From Pteria penguin (Eukaryota > Mollusca > Bivalvia > Pterioida > Pteriidae), in contig CM068580.1 of assembly GCA_035048485.1 (NCBI GenBank), positions 59,818,983-59,882,982 of the forward strand: 64,000 bases of DNA, given 5' to 3'. Positions 1-11,500 of this stretch are shown here, one piece after another; the stretch's first letter is position 1; each line of letters starts with the position of its first letter. A program made the translations under genes and the position numbers. The notes below the pieces were generated by a model that was given only the letters and a program-made list of their open reading frames with translations, did not search any database and was not told the DNA's origin.

Positions 1-1275
1 ATCTTTCGGTGATGTATATCCTTCAGATAGAGATTTGAGTTTCAATGAAGCTATGTATATCTTGAAAGGGAGGCTCAGATTCTGTGTGTAACACAACAAA
101 ACCAACAGAGTTTGGTATGAAGTTGTATCAAATCTGTAAGGCAAACTCTTGAAAAAATATTTAGGGTTCAATATATATACTGGCAGTACACCTTTAATGG
201 ATTCTTGAGAAGCTGTCAGTTTAGATGAACACTACACAATAGATAAAAGGGTTATTGACCAGATGCAGCTTCCTTGACAAATGTTACCACAGAGATATAT
301 GTACAATTATCATACTCAGAATTATTTGTTCAGTTAGGTCTACCTGGAATGATTGTTGTTCATTTAGGTGTACACAGTACATATGGTGGTGGAACATTGC
401 ATATAATAATACATGTACTAGAAACCATCAAAAGAAAAATAAAATTGTTGCCAACATAAATGATATATCAAAGAAAGAAGAACTTGTTTGCAATCCATTG
501 CCTTCACAAACGTGTCATCTACATGTTGTCAACTATTCATGATGTGACTGTGTCAATGCTAAATATGCGAAACTGTGACACAAATAACTATATATGTGCT
601 CAACCCACATGTATTATAGAATACATGAAGTGTAAAGCACATGTTGACTTGTCTGATTAAATGAATGACTATGATTCATGCTTGAGGAAAATAACAAAGT
701 GGTTATGAAATTCTTGTTCAACCTCTGTATCATCAATGTCGGTCTCTTAAATGGTAAATTCAGTCCAGATCAAAAGAAACTAGACAAACCATTCATTCAA
801 GATAGCAATATGCAATGCTTTGGTAGAAGAAACTCAGAGTGAAGTGAATCCAGATGTTTGTCAAAAGCAGAAAGCAATAGAGACAAAGTAACAAGACTCG
901 TTGAAGGACACCTCTCAGACAAAACACTGGCCAAATTGGGAGCTAAACGTGCCATACTGTGTAGAGACTGCTGTGTATGTAACACTGCCGAGTGTGGTAG
1001 ACAGATTTTCAAAAGATATCTTCTTTCTAGTATCCAGACTGTGAAATGTAGTTATTTGTATGCGTTCAGCATATCCTTCTGTGCTAGCACATGCCGTGGT
1101 CGTTTACAAACTTGATGATTGTTCTGTGTGCTGATGGAACAGTGTTTTCACCTTTATATTGATTTCTTATAAGTTCTTTTCCTACGTAAAACAAGAATTA
1201 AACAAAAACAAAATTGTTTATTGTTCAAAAGTTACAGCCAGTCTTAACATTGGTGACTAATTGACAGATAATATT
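1..1275. other. No gene recognised
   Basis: AT-rich sequence upstream of the first visible STK31 exon, most likely an intron of that gene because the Tudor domain begins mid-domain at 1621. Short open frames occur (for example 858-1115 +), but none has flanking splice sites, a recognisable family or a continuation in phase. The exon that should code for residues just before the Tudor core was not found here. Confidence 0.5.
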
Positions 1276-1288
1276 ACCTTAGTCTGTC

Positions 1289-1538
1289 AAGCCGGTGTGG
1301 CCTAGTGGATAAGGTGCTTGGCTCTGATCGAGAGGTCCTGGGACTCCCGCCCTTGGTACATCATTGTTCTGTCTGTTGGATGAGACAGTAAAAACCGAGG
1401 TCCCGTGCCATGCCTACCTCACTGCTTCGGGTGGGTCCGTTTCAAAAGTCTAAATTTCTATGCAATGCATCAGGCAGATGCCATCACCATATAATGAAAT
1501 AATCACGGAGTGACGTGAAACAAAAATCAATCAATCAA
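1289..1538 (+). repeat. tRNA-derived SINE, near full length, with 13-bp target duplication
   Basis: The head resembles a tRNA gene (A box TGGCCTAGTGG, a degenerate B box near 1345), followed by a body containing GATGAGACAGTAAAAACCGA and CAGGCAGATGCCATCACC, then a (AATC)n tail. The 13-bp sequence ACCTTAGTCTGTC occurs at 1276-1288 and again at 1539-1551, a perfect target-site duplication that proves insertion by retrotransposition. This is the most abundant family in the window. Confidence 0.9.
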
Positions 1539-1620
1539 ACCTTAGTCTGTCGAATTTAAGAGGGGAGGCTGAAATCTTATTTATGTTGTAGCTATGATTT
1601 GGAATGTCTCTTTTTTTTAG

Positions 1621-2503
1621 GTTTATGCGTCCAAGTTTTCTGAAGATGGTTGTTGGTACAGATGTAAAGTTGTTCAACAGTTTGGGGCTGATACGGTAAT
1701 CTTTCTACTGTATTACTTTATACAGAAAACTTCCAAGAAAAGAGAAGGTCAAGCTTGTTGCTTTTTCTTAGATTTATTTCCAGGGTTTTTTTTTCTTTAT
1801 GCCATTTGACTGCACAAAGTCCCCCACCAAAAATATAATTATATATTTAGATATAAGTATAAAAAGAGAGTACATGTAATATTCATTAAATTAATAATAA
1901 TTGATTGAATTTTATGTTCATTATAGATTGTAAATTCTCAACGAACAAACAGTTCAAAATGGATAGAGATATCACATAAAATAAATGTCATGATATATTA
2001 GAAAAAATTTGAGTACATGTGAATTTTACTGTTTCTATCATTGATCCAGAATAAAGGTAGGATTTATCACCTTTTATACAATGTAATAAACAATCATGTT
2101 CAAAGAACAACAAAGCACCAGCATTGTTGCTGAGATTCTAGAATTTATTAATTCCAACATACACAGCTAAATTGTTTGTTATCATAGAAATTTGGTTATT
2201 TCATATTACAGAAATATAGAATTCTCATGTAAAGGGCTTTTTTCATGAAAATGTATCTACAATGAGATTTTCAGAAAACAATGTCCAGAAATTGAGATGA
2301 GCTAGTGGTACACAAACTTTCATTAGAGTACATGTTTTTAATTATAATTACAGATAAAGGTTCAGTACATTGACTATGGTAATACAGAGGAAGTAATTTG
2401 GTCAAGTCTCAGAGAGATCCCTACAAACTTGGCTTCCATCAAACCATATGCACAGAAATTGATCTTGCATAATATTAGACTCAAAGATGTCACGGATGAT
2501 GCG
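1621..2503 (+). CDS. STK31: STK31 exons coding the Tudor core (1621-1695, 2354-2503)
   Basis: The first exon follows a long T tract and AG and reads FSEDGCWYRCKV, the first strands of an extended Tudor domain. The second follows TTACAG and reads VQYIDYGNTEEV, which holds the aromatic and Asp/Asn positions of the cage that binds methylated arginine. It continues through the conserved helix (SLREIPTNLASIKPYAQK) that leads into the SNase-like half. Donors are ACG|GTAATC and GCG|GTAAGG. Both exons are phase 0, which supports the join. The cage looks intact, so binding of dimethylarginine ligands is plausible but not shown. Confidence 0.92.
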
Positions 2504-5500
2504 GTAAGGTCGATGTGGATATAGGTATGTGATGGGGCAGAAAGTCTGTAATCATTGCATACATATTTTGAAGCAATTTTAACATGGACACACTTACTAA
2601 ACAAAACCAAATCTTGTCATTACCAGTACTGTAGGGGAGCATTGATTAAACATTGCATGGTAAATATGGCTTTTATGATCTGATGATGTGTCTTATACCA
2701 GGAAAGAGTGTTGGTCACATTGAAATTGTTCATAATTGCGAATGCTGGTTTTGATTAAAAAAAAAAAATGTTGTGACTTGTCGATGGTCAATCATTGAAG
2801 AGGATGGGTTAAATCTAGAGCACTTTTCAGGTATGCAGCCTTCTTCTGTAGTACTGTCAAATGAATTTACGACAATACCCAAAGGTACAAAAACAAGTCT
2901 AAATACCACGTCCCTGATATATTGTATAATTATACCCCCTGCAGACGAAGTTGGGGAGGTGTATATTGGAATCACCTTGTTCGTCTGTCTGTTGGTCTGT
3001 CCAGAAAACTTTGACCTTGGTCATAACATCTGAACCAAAGGAGATGGGGCCTTCATACTACACATGTGTATTCCTTGTGGTAAGACCTTTCTGTTATTAC
3101 CTAAAGTTTTGACCCCATGACCTTGACATATGGCCCACTTATGAAAAACTTGATCCTTGGCCATAACTTTTGAACCAAATGAGATGGGATCTTCATATCA
3201 CACATGTATTCCTTGTGGCAAGACCTTTCTGTTGGTACCAAAATTTTTGACCCCTTGACCTTTACCTTGATGTTTGACCTATTTTTAAAAAACTTTAACC
3301 TCCGCCAAAACTTTTGAAACGAAAGAGTTGGAGATTTCATACTACACATGTGTATTCCTTGTGGCAAGACCTGCCTGTCAATACCAATGTTTTTGACATT
3401 GTGACCTTGACGTTTGACTTATCTTTGAAAAACATTAACCTTAGCCATAACTTTTGAACCAAGAAAGATTGGGCCTTCATACTACACATGTGCATTCCTT
3501 ATGGCAAGACCTGTCTGTTGGTACCAAAAGTTTTGATCCTGTGACCTTGACCATGACATTTGACCTACTTCTGAAAAATTTATCATTAGCCATAACTTTT
3601 GAACCAGAAGAGATGGGGTCTTCATACTACAAGTGTATTCCTTGTGGCAAGAACTGTCTGTCAGTACCAAAATTGTTGACCTTGTGAGTTTTACCTTGGT
3701 CTTTGCCCTACTTCAAATTTTGTTGCCGCATGGAGTATTTGTCCCGCTAGGACATTTCTAGTTGTGGTAACTTATATAATAAATTCATAAAGCTTATAAT
3801 AGTTTAAAGCTGTCGTGGCCTAGTGGTATCGCGCTGGACTCCTGATCGAGAGGCCGGGGTTTCGATTCCTGCTCTGGTCATGCCGGTGTCCTGTCTTTCG
3901 GATGAGACAGTAAAAACCGAGGCCCCTTGTCGTGGTATGCATGCATGGCACGTTAAAGATCCCTCACTGTTTTGGGTGGGTCCGTTGCAAAGGTCAAAAT
4001 TTGTATGCCCCGCATCAGGCAGATGCCGTCACCATATACATGAAATATTCATGGTGTGACGTTAAAAAAAATCAATCAATCAATTATTATAATATTTTAT
4101 TTTGTAACAACCTTTTCTTGTGCTCGAGAGGTTCTGGATCAAGTCCTTTTGATGTCCTCTCTGTTGGATTAGACGGTAAAATTGACATTGGTTTGTGAAA
4201 ATTGTTTTCACTACTTCAAGGGATCCGTTGTGTAGGTCTTAATTTCCGTGCAATGCACCAGACAGGTGCTGTCACCATATAAGTGAAATAAAACAAAAAA
4301 AAAGAAATTAAAATTGGTTACAAATTTGGTGCTAGTTATTGTACTGGTATCTGACATCTCATCTATAGGGCAAAAAGTTTGTGAAGCAGTTAGTGGAAGG
4401 AAAACCCTTGATGGCCATAAGAACAGTGCGTTTAGCAGACAATAGCGGTTACTATGCACATTTGGAGGTAAATGGAGTTAAAGTGATCGACAGGCTGATT
4501 GAAGAAGGTTTTGCATATAGTAGGGTGTCAATGAAAAAGACCAGCACCGATGATGGTACAGCTGGAAGGAATACAAACATGCCAAACATGCAAGGAACTG
4601 TGAGAGGAAGTGGAACCAATAGCCTTTTGGGTGATGGCAAGAATGCTTATCATGGAGGATATGTACATGATGGAATGGCATTCCAATATAAATCTCAAAA
4701 TGAAAATATGTCCGGGCAAAGTGCAAATAAAGTGAACAACTTCAAGAATAATGTCACGACTGGTGGTAGCACAAACAACTTGGGAAGTAACAACTTTGGG
4801 GGTAACAATTTTGGGAATAACAGTTTTGGGAATAACAATTTTGTGAATAACAATTTTATGGGAAATGTGAATAGTAATCCTATGATGAAACAAAAGAATC
4901 AAAACAATTGTGCACAGTTTTTTGCAAAGTCAAGTGGTCCTAACTCCCCGAAGAAGCAAAGTCAGAAACTGCATCAACTGAGTCAGCAAGTTGTGTCCTC
5001 TCAACAGATGCAGTATGATTTTCAACAGTTACAAAGGTATGTTAATTGTTTGGTTGCACATGATTAATGATGTTTGCATATATTTACCTGAAACTTCAAA
5101 GGAATTCTTTCAGTGATCGGGAAGGCCATCTGGGTCAATGGGACTATGGCCCTCTTGCTCAGACTTCAATGGGCCATTTTCAGTTTCAATGGGCCATCTT
5201 TCCCTGCAAAAGGGCCATTTAGAAAATTCAGGTTTTTTCGAAGTTGTGTGATGTGTCATGTTTATTAGATGTAACTATTCAGTAATTTAGGGTACAGGGC
5301 AACAATAACAAATCTGTTAAAAAATGAAGGGAACTTTTTGCTATGAATTTCTGCAGAGAGCTAACCGCAAAGTTGTGGCTGAGAAGACCTTAATTTGCCC
5401 TCATTTCTGACTTTGAACAGTTTGTCACAATTTTGGGACTTAGTCTATTGCAAAATTTGGTTATGGTGATATTCTAAAGACCCTTTCACACCCAGCACTT

Positions 5501-8500
5501 TTATTTTAACTAGAACCAATGATTTTTCGGTGCCTGTAGCCTCTTTCATAAACAATCTGTAGTAAACCTGTATAGTAAAAGTAGTTGAACACGTAAGCGC
5601 AACATACAATGAATATGTGTTTTACTGCATATCATAAGCGTACACTCGCAATGAATATTCATTGAAACTTTATTTGGCTTTCACACTATAACAAAATTAG
5701 CTCTGCGTATGGCGACATGTTGGTACTCGCTGTTATACGCTGTGGTATGTTGGCAAGTACATCGGGAGAACGTTACGCGAAAGTTTTGAGTTCGTCGTCA
5801 TATGCACTCGTACGTCGCATATCGTTCCATATGTCGAGAAATTTTGTGCATGCACAAAAATTCTCGACGTATGCCTACGAAAGGCCAGTACGCAGCGAAC
5901 ACGTTATGCATATACTACACGAACGTACATTATATGTACGTTGGAGGTACGTCCATAGTACGGTCCGTTTGTCAATGCAACTCACAACGTATTTTCAGCG
6001 AACTGGTAACGGGTTCTGGACGTTCTGTCAGCGACGAATGCTTACGGTATAAAAATCAATTGGGTGCTTGGTGCGAACTTTCACCCCCCACCGTATGCTA
6101 AACGTATGAGTAACAAGCACTTTCCATACTTTGACTGAAATTATAGGGATGAAGAAACATATTTATTGAGTAATGTATGTATAAGCCACGTGATGTATAT
6201 TGCTGAACAATATACGCAGAGCATACGCAAACCATTCGCAGAACATATGCATGCCATGCGCAGAGCGTATGCACAACTCCATGCTTATTTGTCAAGGGTA
6301 CGTTGATATTCGTTATACATTAGCACTAGTTCATTATGCATACACTACTCGTATGTCAATAGTAAGTTAGGGGTTTGTTATTAATCAAATTTTTTGCAAT
6401 TCATCATGCGTACGTTGCGTCAATTTGTTATAGTGTGAAAACACCTTTACGTGAAGCAGGAGTTCGTAGTTGATCCCGTAAATATTAACGATTGTTAGTG
6501 AATCTGGCTACTGGTCCGGCTGTTTTTCAAGATCAGCTGATTAGGGAGTTCACTATAATGACCACTAGCGCTAGTGCCAGGGCAACAACTGACTGTAAAC
6601 TAAGCTTTTTAAAGTGCTTGGGAAAGGCTTTGAAGATCGTTTTCGGGAGTATCGTTAAGATCGCATCTCTTTAAATCAGCGTCTTTATCAGACCAGATAT
6701 TACGATGACAATTATGCCTAAAACCAAAAACGCACAGCGTGGAATAAATATTTGCTGCTTCAAAATTGAATGCGCAGTAGGGCGCACCGAGTAAGTGGTT
6801 TAATGCGCCATTTTCGATCTGAATGCGACTATGTCGTAGGGCGCGTGTCCTTCCCAATCCCTGTTCTTTTTGTAGATTTTGGAACTTTGAACAAAGTGGT
6901 GTTTAATCCAGAACAGCTTACCTCCTGTCAGTATGGATCACGGCGTTATATTATTTTAGTAAGATGGCGTGGTTAAATGGATGAGGTACTCTGCTTGTGA
7001 CCTAGAGGTCGCTAGTTTGACTCCTAGTGCACTGGGGCCAGTTCGAAAATTTAACTACTGGTTAATTTAACCAGTGGCTGAATTTCATCTGGCAATGTCT
7101 TTGAAATGAGAAGACTAAAAGTCAGTCTGTGTACTGATTTGTAGCATATGAAACAAACTTTGTAAAACAATACAGTGCCCGCTACTTAATTGAATATCAC
7201 ATTATTGAATATTTCATTTTATTGAATAAGATGCTGAAAATCCACTTTCCATCAAATCTGTTGAAAATCTGCCTCTTACTACACTAGAATAAATAAGCGA
7301 CTCCATTTATTTGAATAGTGCGATTATCTTACAAAGCATACCTTTGTTAAAGTTTAACTGTATAACGCCCAAGGTTATGTTGTTTACTATGGTGGGAGCG
7401 ACCTACTGATTAGAGATAAATGGTTTCACACCTGTCCAGGTGAAAGTTGTTGACCAAATCACACAATAATTGCCTAACAGGCTGTGGCAGTAGGGATGAA
7501 AGATATATTAAATACCAACTGCCAAAGTCGGAGTTGTACACAAGATAATTGGAAACATCCACAAAATGACGCTGTCATTCATCGTTATTGTGTACAGACA
7601 AACCCTACTAGATACCGTCCACCTACTCGGTAACATGTGGTGCACCGTCGAGCCCACAACCAGCGCCAATCAGGCAGATGCCCTCAACATATAAATGAAA
7701 TAATTGTAGAGTGACATAAAACAATAATCAATTAATCAATGTATTATTATAGAAAATGTCAAAAAAATTCTGGTATATCACTTCACTTTATGTTATGGTT
7801 GTGCTTCTGATGTTATATTGTATGTCGCAGAGTATTAAAGTTTCGCAGATACTTGTGGCACAAACTTTCCAAAATCTAAATTTTCATGTTCTGTTGTTCT
7901 TTTTTCCCTGTTCTAGAGCCTGGGATCTATGTAGTTGTGAGTGAATTTATGATACAAAGATCATCTTGTACTGATCAAAGAAAATTTGTATAAACAAGTA
8001 CTTTTTTCTTTAAGGATGAATAATAATCAAAGAAGTGGGAATCCAGAGAGAGAACAAGCCTTACAAGATGAAGTTAATAGAAAGAAGAGAGAAGTAGATA
8101 AATTAAGTGCAGAAATTGCTAAGAAAGATCTCAAGCTGCAACATGTGATGGCTAACCAGTTGAAGGTATTGATGTATATTTCACAAGTCACCTTAGTTAC
8201 CCTACAAAGTACAAATTGAATTACCAGGTTAGCAAATTTTAGATAAATGGGTATATTTAGAATGTAGTTTAAACTAATCATTTCTAGTACTTAAATGCTT
8301 CAAAAAAGTGAAAATTCTGTGCATTTAACATTTGTATTAAAATATTTTGACTTTTCGTGGATAAGTGCTCGGATAGTTTGCATTTATGAGACTAACTTTG
8401 CTTGTAGATTCATAACGTCATAGGGTTAACAAAGAAAGTAAGGAAAGTCAGGTATGAAATTAATTTCATTTTTTTTAAAAGTTATTTATCTGTGAAACCT

Positions 8501-11500
8501 TGCATACTCCTACATGTAGTGACCAGTTTTTTCATGCCCCTGGATCGATAGATTGGGGGCATATTGTTTTTGTCCCATCTGTTTGTTTGTCTGTTGCCAT
8601 CTTGAACCTTTGATATAAATTTTGAACCATGAAAGATTTCATATTTGACATGCCTACTCAGCTAATGAAGCCCTTTCAAATGACACATAGGCCAGTGACC
8701 TTTTGACCTTGACAGTGGCCTTCACACCGACTTTTTGGAGTTTGGTGTGGATGAGGGCATTAGTGTTTCACAAGCACATCTTGTTTTTCCAGAAAGCAAA
8801 ATTTCATTACTGAATTTATTCAATATACTGTTTAAAATACGTTTTGGGAACATGTCTTCTGCAGATTTGTTTCACAATATATTGTGGATACTGGTATTTT
8901 TCTCTTTGTAAAATAAAGTTTTTGTTTGTGAAGCAACACAAGCTACCATCCACTCATAACTTAGAGGCAGTGATACTAGCCTGTCAGCTATCTATGTTTG
9001 CTTGCTTGATTTGTGTTTTACATTACTTTAAAATTATTATTGCCCCTGTTGGTAACGGCATCTGTATCATACATTGCAAGGACATTTTGACATTTGCAGC
9101 TGACTTATTTAAGCAGTGAGGATTTGTAACGTCCACCATGACATGGAACCTCAGATTTTACTGTCTCATCTTAAAAACAGGACACAAAGGTGCATAGGAC
9201 GTGAACCCATGATACCTTGGTCACAAGTCAAGGTAGAAACTGATTGTGATGTCTTTGTGGTATTCCTTCTACAAATTGCTGAAAATACCATACATATCTA
9301 TGATCTTTTTTGGTTTACAGACAACAGTTTCCTACAGGACGAGCCAGCGGACTAGAGGAGGCTATCAATGTAGCGCTCTCTCCTGACAGGATCACACCCT
9401 CCTGTCTTACCAAGCTCCCATCAGCCATTAGTAACCTCAATATGTACAGAGCCCTACAGACAGAGATATGTAACTGTGTAGATGAGGTGAGTGTGTATCC
9501 ATGTAGACCTTGTCAATAGTATGTACAGAGCCCTACAGACAGAGATATGTAACTGTGTAGATGAGGTGAGTGTGTATCCATCTAGACCTTGTCAATAGTA
9601 TGTACAGAGCCCTACAGACAGAGATATGTAACTGTGTAGATGAGGTGAGTGTGTATCCATCTAGACCTTGTCAATAGTATGTATAGAGCCCTACAAACAG
9701 AGATATGTAACTGTGTAGATGAGGTGAGTGTGTATCCATCTGGGCCTTGTCAATAGTATGTATAGAGCCCTACAGACAGAGATATGTAACTGTGTAGATG
9801 AGGTGAGTGTGTATCCATCTAGACCTTGTCAATAGTATGTATAGAGCCCTACAGACAGAGATATGTAACTGTGTAGATGAGGTGAGTGTGTATCTATGTA
9901 GACCTTGTCAGTAGTATGTATAGAGCCCTACAGACAGAGATATGTAACTGTGTAGATGAGGTGAGTTTGTATCCATCTAGACTTTGTCACTAGTATGTAT
10001 AGAGCCCTACAGACAGAGATATGTAACTGTGTAGATGAGGTGAGTGTGTATCCATGTAGACCTTGTCAATAGTATGTATAGAGCCCTACAGACAGAGATA
10101 TGTAACTGTGTAGATGAGGTGAGTGTGTATCCATGTAGACCTTGTCAATAGTATGTATAGAGCCCTACAGACAGAGATATGTAACTGTGTAGATGAGGTG
10201 AGTGTGTATCCATGTAGACCTTGTCAATAGTATGTATAGAGCCCTACAGACAGAGATATGTAACTGTGTAGATGAGGTGAGTTTGTATCCATCTAGACTT
10301 TGTCACTAGTATGTATAGAGCCCTACAGACAGAGATATGTAACTGTGTAGATGAGGTGAGTGTGTATCCATGTAGACCTTGTCAATAGTATGTATAGAGC
10401 CCTACAGACAGAGATATGTAACTGTGTAGATGAGGTGAGTTTGTATCCATCTAGACCTTGTCAATAGTATGTATATAGCCCTACAGACAGAGATATGTAA
10501 CTGTGTAGATGAGGTGAGTGTGTATCCATGTAGACCTTGTCAATAGTATGTACAGAGCCCTACAGACAGAGATATGTAACTGTGTAGATGAGGTGAGTGT
10601 GTATCCATGTAGACCTTGTCAATAGTATGTACAGAGCCCTACAGACAGAGATATGTAACTGTGTAGATGAGGTGAGTGTGTATCCATGTAGACCTTGTCA
10701 ATAGTGTGTGCCGTCACCATATACGTGAAATATTCGTGGTGTGACGTAAAACAAAAATCAATCAATCAATCAATAGTATGTATAGAGCCCTACAGACAGA
10801 GATATGTAACTCTGTAGATGAGGTGAAAGTGTATCCATGTAGACCTTGTCAATAGTATGTATAGAGCTCTACAGACAGAGATATGTAACTGTGTAGATGA
10901 GGTGAGTGTGTATCCATGTAGACCTTGTCAATAATATGTATAGAGCCCTACAGACAGAGATATGTAACTGTGTAGATGAGGTGAGTGTGTATCTATGTAG
11001 ACCTTGTCAGTAGTATGTATAGAGCCCTACAGACAAGAAATATGTAACTGTGTAGATGAGGTGAGTGTGTATCCATCTAGACCTTGTCAATAGTATGTAT
11101 AGAGCGCTACAGACAGAGATATGTAACTGTGTAGATGAGGTGAGTGTGTATGCATCTTTACCTCGCCTCTTACTAGACTTGTGAAATTGTGCAGAATGAT
11201 TGGCTTAGAGCTGTCTTGTGCCAACTGTGTATATCTAATACACGGTTACTAAAATCTTATATACCATCATGTCTGACGTCACTATTCACGTCAAGGATTT
11301 AATAGTGATGTAAGAATTACCGTAATAATCGGTGGTGTAAATATGATGACGTCACTGACTGAATAGTGACGTCACAGGTTATGCAATAACATCATCAACT
11401 AACATGACCACCAAAGGTAACAATACTGGTATAGTAATAACAACACATGATGCAGAATAATGTCATCGGTGGGGTAAATTTGTTACATAGTCATTCGGTG

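Noticed and set aside
858..1115. 85-codon frame with several Cys residues
   Set aside because: No acceptor or donor in phase with the STK31 exon at 1621, and no recognised zinc-binding pattern.
4451..4902. 124-codon and other minus-strand frames near 4452-4902
   Set aside because: Shadows of the STK31 exon 4369-5036, which carries the Tudor/SNase-like similarity on the plus strand.
5717..6101. Two overlapping frames of about 100 codons
   Set aside because: They lie inside the inverted-repeat element 5676-6445 and read through its repetitive CGTA/TACG interior; no transposase similarity.
9442..11155. CRISPR-like array
   Set aside because: The 79-bp units are contiguous and nearly identical with no variable spacers, and the genome is animal; it is a minisatellite.
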